Assembly: GCF_001625595.1 (NCBI RefSeq)
Contig: NZ_AUXT01000184.1
Span: 1 to 33,766 of the forward strand
Length of the DNA: 33,766 bases
Direction: 5' to 3'
From: Pseudoalteromonas luteoviolacea NCIMB 1942
Lineage (GTDB): Bacteria; Pseudomonadota; Gammaproteobacteria; Enterobacterales; Alteromonadaceae
Position numbers and translations under genes: made by a program. The notes beneath the pieces were generated by a model. The model was not told where the DNA came from. It saw only the letters and a program-made list of their open reading frames with translations, and ran no database searches. This document shows positions 1 to 7,502 of the stretch, in pieces (position 1 is the stretch's first letter; each line of letters starts with the position of its first letter).

Positions 1-20
1 ACAGAATTTTGAACGCCCTC

Positions 21-44
21 AAAAAAGCGCGAATGCGCCCTTTT
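21..44 (-). terminator. Rho-independent terminator of the 68-1120 gene
   Basis: Read on the minus strand, a 10-bp stem (AAAAGGGCGC paired with GCGCTTTTTT, two G-U pairs) closes a 4-nt ATTC loop and ends in six T. It lies 24 bases after the stop codon of the minus-strand gene at 68-1120, as expected for an intrinsic terminator. Confidence 0.75.
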
Positions 45-67
45 ATTTTCCAAGAAATTCAAATAGG

Positions 68-1120
68 TTATTGAAAATATTCATCAAACGCGTTCTTTAA
101 ATGTCTTTGCATTGCTTTGCGATGATACTTTCTTACACCATAGCTTTGTTCAAGGTGAATGAAACGTTTCGAAGAAGCGTCAGCACTTTTATGGCAGCTG
201 TCAACAGAGTCATTTGTATGGCGCCCTTGTACATTCCAAGTGCCACCTAGGCTTCTAGTATCATTGCCATAAACACACGCTTTAATAACGCCTTCGCTCT
301 CAACGCTACGACGAATGGAGTGCAAAATACTATGCTCGTGGTCATTCGTGGCGTATCTTACGGATTCGCTTAGATTGAGCATTAAATCGTTATCCGTATT
401 GCACTGCGCTTGCAGTTTTGCTCGCGTTGTTTTGCCAAAACCATGATACTGGATAAATACGGTTTCTAAATCGTAGTCACTCATATATTCATGAACCACT
501 TGGAACAGTGACTCAGTCTGGTGTGCGACATCACTTGCCGAGTAGTTAGTACCGGTGCACACACTCACATCATGACTGCTATCACGACGAGTACCTGCCA
601 ACATCAATAGCTTTGTTTGCGTATATAAAAATGCATCAATTGCTTGCGTACCTGTGAAAGAGTCCCTTTTAGGGTGCGGTGCTTGCAACACAGCATTTGA
701 ACCGGTTAAGTTTAATACATAGGTTCCGCCACCAATAAACTTATCGCTCGGTAATTGATATTGCTCTTGAAGTAAATAATACACTTTGTCGGTGTCGACA
801 TCATTAAACTGAATGACCTGATAGTTTACAGCTTTAGCCAGCTCATCAGCGAGCGGCCAATTTTGTTGATGAAACGCTTCAAACAAAGCTTTAAAGTTAA
901 CTTGAAAATCACCACTAGGTTGCACCCAATTATTATCTGCTTTAGTACCATAATTGTAAGACTTAAGGTGCCTATCTAACTCTCCTGACATCATCACGAG
1001 TGCTTTTGTTGGGAAACTAACTACCGTTAGGATGAGTAAAGCTATTGTGAAGACGATGTAGGTGACTAGTGGGCGAGCGCCATTAGTCAATCGTGGTGAG
1101 TGCGATTCAAATAGTTGCAT
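68..1120 (-). CDS. Membrane-anchored hypothetical protein, possible N-formylglutamate-amidohydrolase-like hydrolase
   Basis: 350 residues. The start ATG at 1118-1120 has a TGGAG ribosome site about 8 bases upstream. A hydrophobic segment at about residues 19-42 suggests a signal anchor, leaving most of the protein in the periplasm. I do not recognise the family with certainty. The stretch APHPKRDSFTG, a later QYHGFGKTTR and a C-terminal HLEQSYGVRKYHRK segment recall the metal-binding pattern (PHxxxD, TG, H, E and basic residues) of N-formylglutamate amidohydrolase-like zinc hydrolases, but this is pattern memory, not an alignment. Several Cys residues occur in the exported part and could form disulfides. 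It is transcribed alone and ends at a good terminator. The coding call is secure; the function is weak. Confidence 0.8.
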   Translation of the reverse strand: MQLFESHSPRLTNGARPLVTYIVFTIALLILTVVSFPTKALVMMSGELDRHLKSYNYGTKADNNWVQPSGDFQVNFKALFEAFHQQNWPLADELAKAVNYQVIQFNDVDTDKVYYLLQEQYQLPSDKFIGGGTYVLNLTGSNAVLQAPHPKRDSFTGTQAIDAFLYTQTKLLMLAGTRRDSSHDVSVCTGTNYSASDVAHQTESLFQVVHEYMSDYDLETVFIQYHGFGKTTRAKLQAQCNTDNDLMLNLSESVRYATNDHEHSILHSIRRSVESEGVIKACVYGNDTRSLGGTWNVQGRHTNDSVDSCHKSADASSKRFIHLEQSYGVRKYHRKAMQRHLKNAFDEYFQ

Positions 1121-1521
1121 ATAAATACTCCAGTGGCATTAAGGTTAGCTGTGTTAACCAAACATCCCTGGAAAAAAACAATACCAAAGTATTGATTTTC
1201 AGCTTTAGACCATGTCAAAAGTTGCATATATTATTACCAATAACTAAACAAAAGCTCTAGTAAAACTAGTAAAAATGACCTTTTGGTATTACATTAATAA
1301 AGGTACATAAATCGACAAAAACACTTCCAACCTCTTTAATATCAAAAGATTAAGAATCTGGTATGACCTCTGTGAAAAGTTCCTACTTGTAGAGAGGTGA
1401 AAACGGACTAGAACGCTAAATATTGCATTTAAAGGAAAAGTTCAGCGTGATGAAGGGAGGTTTTTTGTAGTTGGGCAAGACGAAACCCAACTACATCTGG
1501 ACTATCAAAGAAATATATAGG
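1121..1521. other. 401-bp intergenic region
   Basis: AT-rich DNA between two minus-strand genes. It should hold the promoter of the 68-1120 gene, although no convincing -35/-10 pair stood out. The only clear structure is the stem-loop at 1467-1494. No credible coding sequence was seen on either strand. Confidence 0.6.
1467..1494. repeat. Perfect 9-bp inverted repeat (stem-loop)
   Basis: GTAGTTGGG and CCCAACTAC flank a 10-nt loop, 28 bases after the stop of the phosphatase-like gene. On the minus strand the hairpin is followed by A residues rather than T, so it is not a standard intrinsic terminator. It may stabilise the 3' end of the transcript. Confidence 0.6.
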
Positions 1522-1983
1522 TCAATAATTAGATTGCTCAGAGTACCTAACAGATTTAACCAACGCACCCACTTCGTCTTCACTCATGCCTAATTCAGCG
1601 AGCAATCGCCCTATCACAAACCTTGTCCTACCAGAACCGCCTTTGCTATGAATAGCAATGACATAACCACTGGAGATTGCAGCCATAACACTGGGAATTT
1701 GATTTTGAATAGAACATTGAAACTCTTCATCGAGATTACTACTCGTTGGCACACTCAATTGTAACCATTTTACCTGCGTGCTTTCGCAAACAGCTTCAAG
1801 ATCGCATGCACCACTTTGCATTAACTCTTGGTCACTCATAAGTGTCAGAATTGCATTCACGCCCTGCTCTTTGAGCTGCTTAATAGAAGAGAATAAAGCA
1901 ACACCTTGAGTTCCTGGGCAAGGTGTAACAAAAATAGTCGCACCTCTGCCTGTCTCAAGTTTGCTAAATGGATGTGTAGTCAT
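1522..1983 (-). CDS. Phosphatase-fold protein with catalytic Cys replaced by Ser (probable pseudophosphatase)
   Basis: 153 residues. The start ATG has a GGAG site 8 bases upstream. The layout fits small cyclin-dependent-kinase-inhibitor-3-like or dual-specificity phosphatases: a beta/alpha N-terminal half with ILTLMSDQEL, then the P-loop region near residues 108-121. In the family the loop reads HCxxGxxRT. Here it reads HSKGGSGRT, with Ser113 (codon AGC at 1645-1647) in place of the nucleophilic Cys; Arg119 is kept. The usual general-acid segment (PIxDxxxP-like) reads VPTSSNLDEEF at about residues 78-88, so the Asp is also displaced or lost. The protein is therefore probably unable to hydrolyse phosphoester bonds, but could still bind phosphorylated ligands. 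It lies between unrelated minus-strand genes, 36 bp downstream of the aldo/keto reductase gene and possibly co-transcribed with it. Confidence 0.8.
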   Translation of the reverse strand: MTTHPFSKLETGRGATIFVTPCPGTQGVALFSSIKQLKEQGVNAILTLMSDQELMQSGACDLEAVCESTQVKWLQLSVPTSSNLDEEFQCSIQNQIPSVMAAISSGYVIAIHSKGGSGRTRFVIGRLLAELGMSEDEVGALVKSVRYSEQSNY

Positions 1984-2019
1984 AGTAAAGCTCCATAAGA
2001 TCTATGATTTCATCTTATT

Positions 2020-2997
2020 TTAAGGTAGTGCAACTCCCCTAGCGCTTACATAAAGGTTGTACCAATCGTTTCTGTCTAGGTGAATATCAAGGGCACTTAC
2101 CGAATTTCTAATTCGATTTTCATTTGTTGTACCAATGACAGGCTGAATCCCAGCTGGATGACGCATTAAAAATGCCAACACAATAGCCTCGCTTTCAACC
2201 TGATACTTATTAGACAATTGCTTAACTAGCTCCGATGTGTTTCTTACATTTTGGTTACTTGAGTATAGTCCCTGTTCACAAAAAATCCCTTTTGATAAAC
2301 TCCCCCATGCCTGTAATTGGATATTGTTCAGCTGACAGTGTTCTAACGTACCACTCACAAAGTCGACCATGTGGTTTCCCTTGGAGCCAACCATAACTCC
2401 ATCATCGAGCCAATCCAGTTTTGCTAAGCTCATTTCAATTTGATTACTGATAATAGGCATATCTAATGCTGACTGGAGTAGGCTGACTTGGTGCAGATTC
2501 ATATTTGAAACCGCAAGGTGATTTATTTTTCCTGAGAGCTTAAGGCTACCAATTGTATTCGCTAACTCCTCTAACTCCATAAGCGGATCTGGGCGATGAA
2601 GCATGAGAACATCTAGGTATTCAATATTCATGCGCTTCAAGATACCTTCTACCGAATGAGTTACCCAGTCGCCAGAGAAATCATAACAACCAAAGTTATC
2701 GCCATGTTTAACACGGATCCCACACTTTGACTGTATGATCATCTGCGCCCTTAGCTGCGGTGAGTTTTTCAGAACTTTGCCAAACGCCAGCTCAGCGCTA
2801 CCTCGACGATATATATCAGCATGATCGAAGAAGTTAATTCCACACTCCAGTGCACATTCAACAATACCTTGCGCCGTTATAATGTCTTCATTCGAAAGCG
2901 AACTGTTCTCTTTGTGATCTGCACCGAGCCCCATACAGCCATATACGATTTTACTCGCAGTTGGGAAATACTTTTGAATTGAAATTCTTTTTTCCAT
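2020..2997 (-). CDS. ydhF: YdhF-like NADPH-dependent aldo/keto reductase
   Basis: 325 residues from the chosen start. The open frame extends upstream to 3099, but the ATG at 2995-2997 follows a strong AAGGTGG ribosome site and gives the expected N-terminus; the extra upstream residues are hydrophobic and look untranslated. The sequence follows E. coli YdhF closely: HADIY (catalytic Asp and Tyr), SKCGI (catalytic Lys), LHRPDPLM (catalytic His), VSN, and an SNQIEMS segment. The TIM-barrel enzyme should reduce carbonyl compounds with NADPH in the cytoplasm; the physiological substrate is unknown. It is divergent from a LysR regulator gene, the usual arrangement when the regulator controls the enzyme gene. 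Confidence 0.88.
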   Translation of the reverse strand: MEKRISIQKYFPTASKIVYGCMGLGADHKENSSLSNEDIITAQGIVECALECGINFFDHADIYRRGSAELAFGKVLKNSPQLRAQMIIQSKCGIRVKHGDNFGCYDFSGDWVTHSVEGILKRMNIEYLDVLMLHRPDPLMELEELANTIGSLKLSGKINHLAVSNMNLHQVSLLQSALDMPIISNQIEMSLAKLDWLDDGVMVGSKGNHMVDFVSGTLEHCQLNNIQLQAWGSLSKGIFCEQGLYSSNQNVRNTSELVKQLSNKYQVESEAIVLAFLMRHPAGIQPVIGTTNENRIRNSVSALDIHLDRNDWYNLYVSARGVALP

Positions 2998-3112
2998 TAA
3001 TCCACCTTCCACGTTCAAGAATAAAAAACTGTATGATATTGTTCTCTTATAAAAATAAAACACCCAAGATGAAAACACATTATTCACTATATTGAACAAT
3101 AATCATTAGGTA
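2998..3112. promoter_or_regulatory. Divergent promoter region ydhF-like / lysR
   Basis: This 115-bp AT-rich spacer must carry both promoters. ATTGTTC at 3038-3044 and GAACAAT at 3094-3100 form an inverted repeat spaced by 49 bp, with one arm close to each gene. It is a candidate site for the adjacent LysR protein, but the spacing is longer than the usual T-N11-A box and no binding evidence exists. Confidence 0.45.
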
Positions 3113-4000
3113 TTGAGTTTGAAAGAGCATAAACGTATAGAACTGATAATGCTGTTTGTTAAGCTTGCTGAAGAGCTTAGCTATACTAGAGCAGCATTAG
3201 AGCTAGGAGTCTCTAAAGGACACTTGTCTGAACAAATAAAAAAGCTTGAACAACAACTAAAAACGCCCCTGTTATTACGCACAACTCGAAGTGTAAAGCT
3301 TACCCAATATGGCCATCAGGTTTTTGAACAAGGAAAGCGTCTCAGAGCCGAGCTCTACAATATCGAACGCAGTATAAGCAGAGAAAAGGTCGAAGGCCTA
3401 CTTAGACTCACGGCTCCTCGGATGTTTGCACAGACATTTTTACTCGACATATGTGCTCAATTTAAGGCCCAATATCCAAATATAGAGTTTGAGATTAACG
3501 CAAGTTACCAAACGCATGATTTAAATGTGAAAGATTTTGATTTAGGTTTTAGAGCAACGGTGAATCCTCCCCAAGACATGATAGCAGCCAAACTGTTGAC
3601 CTATCACCATGCTTTGGTTGCTTCCCCTCAGTATTTGTCGAACTGCCCAGATTTATCAGCCCCTGAAGATTTGACAGAGCATCAATGCCTAACGATAAAC
3701 TCACACACGACGTGGCACTTTTCTCAACAGCAAGTTAAGGTGAAAGGGTGGCTTACAACGAATGACAATACACTGTTAAAAAGCCACGCTTTGAATGGCC
3801 ATGGGCTCTTTAAGGTTGCTAGTTACTTCGTGCAACAAGAACTACAAGCTGATGCATTACATGAAGTGCTGCAACAGTATACTCACGAGCCCAACAACTG
3901 TATCTATTTGTTCTATCCGCAAACTATTTATCCAACACATAAACTAAAAACCTTTGTGACATTCGTAAAGCATTACTTTGCAAATCAGCAATATAGTTAA
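3113..4000 (+). CDS. LysR-family transcriptional regulator
   Basis: About 295 residues. A winged helix-turn-helix at about residues 12-70 (AEELSYTRAALELGVSKGHL, then a linker helix with IKKLEQQL) is followed by a LysR substrate-binding domain. An in-frame TAG at 3107-3109 limits the start: TTG at 3113, TTG at 3119 (better spaced, 8 bases after AGG at 3108-3110) or ATG at 3149, which would clip the first helix. A TTG start is therefore likely. The protein probably regulates the divergent aldo/keto reductase gene; the inducer is unknown. The substrate-binding domain resembles the CrgA/DsdC-like set of LysR proteins with short linkers, but I cannot assign a subgroup. Confidence 0.9.
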   Translation: MSLKEHKRIELIMLFVKLAEELSYTRAALELGVSKGHLSEQIKKLEQQLKTPLLLRTTRSVKLTQYGHQVFEQGKRLRAELYNIERSISREKVEGLLRLTAPRMFAQTFLLDICAQFKAQYPNIEFEINASYQTHDLNVKDFDLGFRATVNPPQDMIAAKLLTYHHALVASPQYLSNCPDLSAPEDLTEHQCLTINSHTTWHFSQQQVKVKGWLTTNDNTLLKSHALNGHGLFKVASYFVQQELQADALHEVLQQYTHEPNNCIYLFYPQTIYPTHKLKTFVTFVKHYFANQQYS

Positions 4001-4125
4001 AGTGCAGATTCGACCAGATCAATCACTTTAATAGGTAATAATGCACTGGCTAATAACGGCCTGTTAATTTTTTACTTGGATAATTTTACGTACAAGTTAA
4101 CATAGCCCATAAAAAAGGAATCGTC

Positions 4126-5355
4126 GTGTTATCTGGAATACTATCAAAAAGTAAATCTTTAGGGCCAGGAGTATTAATGGCAACCGCAGCTGTGGGAGGC
4201 TCTCACTTAGTCGCAGCGACACAAGCCGGAGCTCTTTTTGGCTGGCAATTACTTTGGGTAATTGTGGCTGTAAACGTACTGAAGTACCCGTTTTTTAGAT
4301 TTGGGGTAGAATATACATTACATACCAAACAGAGCCTTGTAAAAGGCTACAAGGATAAAAACCCCTCTCTATTTTATCTTTTTGTTGCTATAAACCTGCT
4401 CGCTGCAGTCGTTAACTCTGCTGGTGTACTGCTATTGACCGCGGCACTCCTGCAATATATTTTGCCTTGGAGTTTAGCGCTAACAACAATATGTTATGGG
4501 TTGTTGGCTGTCTGTCTTGCTATATTAATATTTGGCCATTACAAACTGTTAGACAGTGCCAGCAAAGTGATTATGGTATTCTTATGCTTGGCAACTACAG
4601 CCGCTCTCATTGTCGCTGTATCAAACGGCCCCGCCCACCCTGTACCAACAACTGTCGCGCCATCACCTTATGAGCTAGCCCTACTTGGCTTTATGGTGGC
4701 ATTGATGGGGTGGATGCCCGCACCGATTGAAATATCAGCAATTAACTCTTTGTGGCTCAAAACGAAACTCAAAGCAAATCAATTAACAAGAGAGCAAAGC
4801 CTATTCGACTTTAATTTAGGTTATGCGGTAACTCTATTACTGGCACTGATGTTTTTCGTTTTAGGCGTATTACTGCAGTATGGACAGACACAAGAAATCC
4901 AACTAGCTGGTGTGGCGTTTTCTAAACAGCTCATAGACATGTATGCACTCACCATTGGTGAATGGGCAAGGTGGCTGATTGCTGTAGTCGCATTTTTATG
5001 TATGTTTGGGACAACGTTAACGGTATTAGATGGTTACGCCAGAACGTTGGATGAGTCTCTCAAAATTATCAAGCCGCATAACAATAGATACAGCTTGTCT
5101 GCAATTATCGCTATTCAATCTGGGCTTGGTATGGTGGTTGTCTTGTTCTTTAAAGGTAACTTAAAAGACATGTTGATGTTCGCAATGACCTTGGCATTTT
5201 TAACCACACCGTTTTTTGCATGGCTGAATTTGTCTTTAATTAGAGGTGAAATTTTTGATGCACAGCCTAAATCTGTCAAAGTGCTATCAGTGATAGGCTT
5301 GGTGTATTTAGTGGCATTTTCACTGTTGTTTGTCGTGTGGAAGTGGATCTTGTAG
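4126..5355 (+). CDS. NRAMP-family transporter with non-canonical metal-site motifs
   Basis: 409 residues with about 11 hydrophobic segments. The start is GTG at 4126, preceded by AAAAAAGGAA. The N-terminal half aligns by eye with MntH: GPG start of TM1, then QAGALFGWQLLWVI equivalent to QAGASFGYQLLWVV. In canonical NRAMP proteins TM1 carries DPGN, whose Asp and Asn bind Mn2+ or Fe2+; here the same four positions read GGSH. In TM6 the canonical MPH is MPA, so Met is kept and His is lost. The protein should still adopt the LeuT-like fold in the inner membrane, but its substrate may differ from Mn2+. It stands alone between lysR and the convergent yfcL, with a stem-loop just after its stop. Confidence 0.88.
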   Translation: MLSGILSKSKSLGPGVLMATAAVGGSHLVAATQAGALFGWQLLWVIVAVNVLKYPFFRFGVEYTLHTKQSLVKGYKDKNPSLFYLFVAINLLAAVVNSAGVLLLTAALLQYILPWSLALTTICYGLLAVCLAILIFGHYKLLDSASKVIMVFLCLATTAALIVAVSNGPAHPVPTTVAPSPYELALLGFMVALMGWMPAPIEISAINSLWLKTKLKANQLTREQSLFDFNLGYAVTLLLALMFFVLGVLLQYGQTQEIQLAGVAFSKQLIDMYALTIGEWARWLIAVVAFLCMFGTTLTVLDGYARTLDESLKIIKPHNNRYSLSAIIAIQSGLGMVVVLFFKGNLKDMLMFAMTLAFLTTPFFAWLNLSLIRGEIFDAQPKSVKVLSVIGLVYLVAFSLLFVVWKWIL

Positions 5356-5367
5356 GCTTTGGTGTTA

Positions 5368-5393
5368 AGGGCAATCACATTTGTGTTTGCCCT
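5368..5393. terminator. Stem-loop between convergent genes
   Basis: AGGGCAA pairs with TTTGCCCT-side bases in a stem of about 11 bp with one internal mismatch (T-T) and a tight loop around TT. It lies between the stop of the NRAMP gene (5355) and the end of yfcL (5403) and probably ends transcripts from both sides. No strong T run follows, so efficiency is uncertain. Confidence 0.55.
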
Positions 5394-5402
5394 CACGCAA
5401 AT

Positions 5403-5681
5403 TTAGGCTACAAGTGCTTTCACTTGTTCCCAAATATTAACAACATGCGTTTTGTCATCTTCTGTTAACTCGCCATTTTTATATGCTTTAACTAAACTCT
5501 CTTCAACTTTATTGTTTAGTTCTTCAGGCGCTAAATCTAGCTCTTCTACTTGTGCGTACCCTACTGCTAGGTCAAAGTGACCTCTTAAATAGCCACCAGC
5601 AAACAGCTCATTATCATCTGCACGATCAACTAATTCATCAAAAAACTGCTGTGCAGCCTCTACATAGGTTTCAAATGACAT
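5403..5681 (-). CDS. yfcL: YfcL family protein
   Basis: 92 residues. The start ATG follows GAGGAGA. The protein matches E. coli YfcL in length and in its best-conserved stretch: DDNELFAGGYLRGHFDLAV corresponds to the E. coli ELFASGYLRGHLTLAV segment, and the tail VVNIWEQ matches VTDMWEN. It is a small, acidic, probably all-helical cytoplasmic protein of unknown function. Thirteen bases separate it from the upstream ATP-NAD kinase-like gene, and epmC is next, so the E. coli epmC-yfcL neighbourhood is kept here with one extra gene between them. Co-transcription with those two is very likely. Confidence 0.9.
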   Translation of the reverse strand: MSFETYVEAAQQFFDELVDRADDNELFAGGYLRGHFDLAVGYAQVEELDLAPEELNNKVEESLVKAYKNGELTEDDKTHVVNIWEQVKALVA

Positions 5682-5694
5682 TCTGTCTCCTCAG

Positions 5695-6816
5695 TTATTC
5701 TTGGTGCCCTACGGCATACATCACATGGTCATTGTACCCTGTAACGACCTTAATATATCCACTTAACTCATCGTCAAGTGATTGATCGCCCGTGTCGGAA
5801 ATTAGTGGGCGACCATCTAATGCTTGCAGTTTGCGCTTAGTTGCAACCACAATAATATTCTCTTTTCCTATTTTTCGAATTAAAGCTGGACTTAGCTGCT
5901 GGTTACCTCGACCAAAGATATGACCTTGGCCACCAATCAGAGTAATGACCAGCTTCGTTGGACAATCGTCTGTCATCTCAAGTAACTGCGTAGCTGTTAA
6001 ATCTTGGCCAACTAACTCATGATCTTGGATAAGATCAACTCCAAGCAGCGTATTTTCAAGGCCTAATTCTTCCATCACCGCGGCTACAGTTGAACCCGAC
6101 CCCATGATATAACGCTCGTCTTCATCCATTTCTGAAATAACATATGCAGCGATGTCAGCCAGTACAAGCTCATCACTTTCTTTACCGCCATTTTTGACAC
6201 TTTGAACATATCGCACTTCGCTGGGTACCTGCATTTCACCGTAACGTTTGGCTTTAACAGTTCCTTGCCTAAATGCAGATTCATCAATGTCCATTACATC
6301 TGCATCTGCCAATGTAACAAGCTCACCATTAATCAGCATTTCCACCACTCGACCAGCTGCTTTTGGCGTAATTGCATAAACACCACTGTGAATTTTACAC
6401 CCTGCTGGCACACCAAGCACAGGAGCTGTGTCCTCAACAACAGCACAAACATTTCGCGCTGTTCCATCACCACCTGCAAACAAAATAAGATCCACTTTTT
6501 GCTCGACAAGTATTCTAGCTAGCGCCTCTGTGTCTTCGGGCGTTGTCTCTATTTTTGGTTGGTAAACAACCTGGATATTAAAACCTAACTCTTTAGCTAT
6601 GCGCTCACCCATTTCGCCGGATGCGGTGAATACTTCGATGCTTTGCTTATAAGGTAACAGCTGTTCAATCGCGAGTTTGGTTCTGTTATTTGATTTTGGT
6701 TCTGCGCCCAACTCAAGCGCTTTTTTCGCGGTATCGGCACCATCGCTACCTTTTAATGCAACTGCACCACCTAACCCAGCTAAGGGGTTAACGATCAAAC
6801 CTAACTTAAACGACAT
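5695..6816 (-). CDS. ATP-NAD kinase family protein (AcoX-like)
   Basis: 373 residues from the ATG at 6814-6816, which has AGGAG 7 bases upstream; a TTG at 6822 is in frame but sits next to the ribosome site. The N-terminus LGLIVNPLAGLGG and the FAGGDGTARNVC motif (the GGDGT nucleotide-binding motif of NAD and diacylglycerol kinases) place it in the ATP-NAD kinase family. Unlike NadK (about 290 residues) it carries the longer C-terminal half seen in AcoX-like proteins, with GSGSTVAAVMEELG and LIGGQGHIFGRGNQQLSPALIRK. The substrate has not been established for most such proteins. Its start overlaps the end of epmC by 11 bases, which points to translational coupling. Confidence 0.88.
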   Translation of the reverse strand: MSFKLGLIVNPLAGLGGAVALKGSDGADTAKKALELGAEPKSNNRTKLAIEQLLPYKQSIEVFTASGEMGERIAKELGFNIQVVYQPKIETTPEDTEALARILVEQKVDLILFAGGDGTARNVCAVVEDTAPVLGVPAGCKIHSGVYAITPKAAGRVVEMLINGELVTLADADVMDIDESAFRQGTVKAKRYGEMQVPSEVRYVQSVKNGGKESDELVLADIAAYVISEMDEDERYIMGSGSTVAAVMEELGLENTLLGVDLIQDHELVGQDLTATQLLEMTDDCPTKLVITLIGGQGHIFGRGNQQLSPALIRKIGKENIIVVATKRKLQALDGRPLISDTGDQSLDDELSGYIKVVTGYNDHVMYAVGHQE

Positions 6817-7360
6817 TTTCAAACTCCTGTGGGCAATGCCAAGAAAACTGTTCTGCTGTTAAAGGCCAAGGCGTTTTATAAAAATCGGCCAGCGCTTTCA
6901 GAAGTTGTTCTGTACGAGAGCTAAAACCACCCTCGATCAGTTCAATTACTTTATCATGCACGTTTTGTTGAAAACTAAACCGGCAGGTTTGTTCGCCATT
7001 TAAGTTGTCTACGGACACATTAAAGTTAAATCCAGCAGAGACACTTAGTGCCCACTCAATTGCCTGTGGTTTAACTTCAACCTTTTCGAATTCAGCTTGC
7101 TGCGCTTTATCTCTACCATCTGGGCAATACCAGTAACCGTAGTCTTCTTGCAACCTTCTTGCCTCTCCGGCAACAAGCCAGTGCGCTATTTCGTGCAATG
7201 CGCTTGCATAAAATCCATGGGCAAATACTACCTGATGATAACCACATGTCTCATTTTCTGGTAAGTAAATGGGCTCGTCATCCCCTCGTACTAAACGCGT
7301 ATTATGAGATTGGCCAAACTGAGAATCAAAAATATTTTTAAGGTCAGATATGTCGTGCAT
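6806..7360 (-). CDS. epmC: Elongation factor P hydroxylase
   Basis: 184 residues from the chosen ATG at 7358-7360. E. coli EpmC (YfcM) is about the same length and begins in the same place (short helix, then NTRLxxGDDEPIYLP). The open frame runs up to a GTG at 7486, but that codon lies inside a hairpin and the extra 42 residues have no family match that I recognise; an ATG at 7438 is also possible. The HEIAH motif at residues 56-60 supplies metal ligands, followed by RRLQEDYGYWYCPDGRD and EVKPQA, both hallmarks of EpmC. The enzyme hydroxylates the beta-lysylated lysine of EF-P, the last step after EpmB and EpmA. No strong ribosome site precedes the start. Confidence 0.9.
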   Translation of the reverse strand: MHDISDLKNIFDSQFGQSHNTRLVRGDDEPIYLPENETCGYHQVVFAHGFYASALHEIAHWLVAGEARRLQEDYGYWYCPDGRDKAQQAEFEKVEVKPQAIEWALSVSAGFNFNVSVDNLNGEQTCRFSFQQNVHDKVIELIEGGFSSRTEQLLKALADFYKTPWPLTAEQFSWHCPQEFENVV

Positions 7361-7458
7361 AAACGCCAATAAAGCGCGGTAATTCAATGGCCGATGATTG
7401 TACGGATTTTTATTGTGAAAGTAAAAATTTGCAGGCATTAACGCAAAAGAAAGTGAAC

Positions 7459-7495
7459 TAATGTTAGGTACGCTGATACAGTGCACCTAACATTA
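7459..7495. repeat. Long near-perfect hairpin after the TorF porin gene
   Basis: TAATGTTAGGT (7459-7469) pairs with ACCTAACATTA (7485-7495), and the inner bases continue pairing (one A-C or G-U position and one wobble) to a 3-nt loop at 7476-7478. The stem is about 17 bp. It lies 8 bases after the porin stop codon and before epmC. There is no T run on either side, so it may be an attenuator or an RNA-stabilising hairpin rather than a standard terminator. Confidence 0.7.
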
Positions 7496-7502
7496 ATGAT
7501 CG

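Noticed and set aside
1467..1494. Hairpin as an intrinsic terminator for the phosphatase-like gene
   Set aside because: On the minus strand A residues, not T, follow the stem; it is recorded only as a stem-loop.
2998..3099. N-terminal extension of the aldo/keto reductase ORF
   Set aside because: The 34 extra residues have no match to the family and would lie in the divergent promoter region; the ATG at 2997 has a strong ribosome site and the expected N-terminus.
6202..6522. 106-codon plus-strand frame opposite the ATP-NAD kinase-like gene, rich in Cys and His
   Set aside because: It is antisense to a conserved gene with no ribosome site; the Cys/His content is a reverse-complement artefact.
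7361..7486. Longer epmC reading frame starting at a GTG
   Set aside because: The codon lies inside a strong hairpin and the added residues have no counterpart in EpmC. The internal ATG at 7360 gives the family length.
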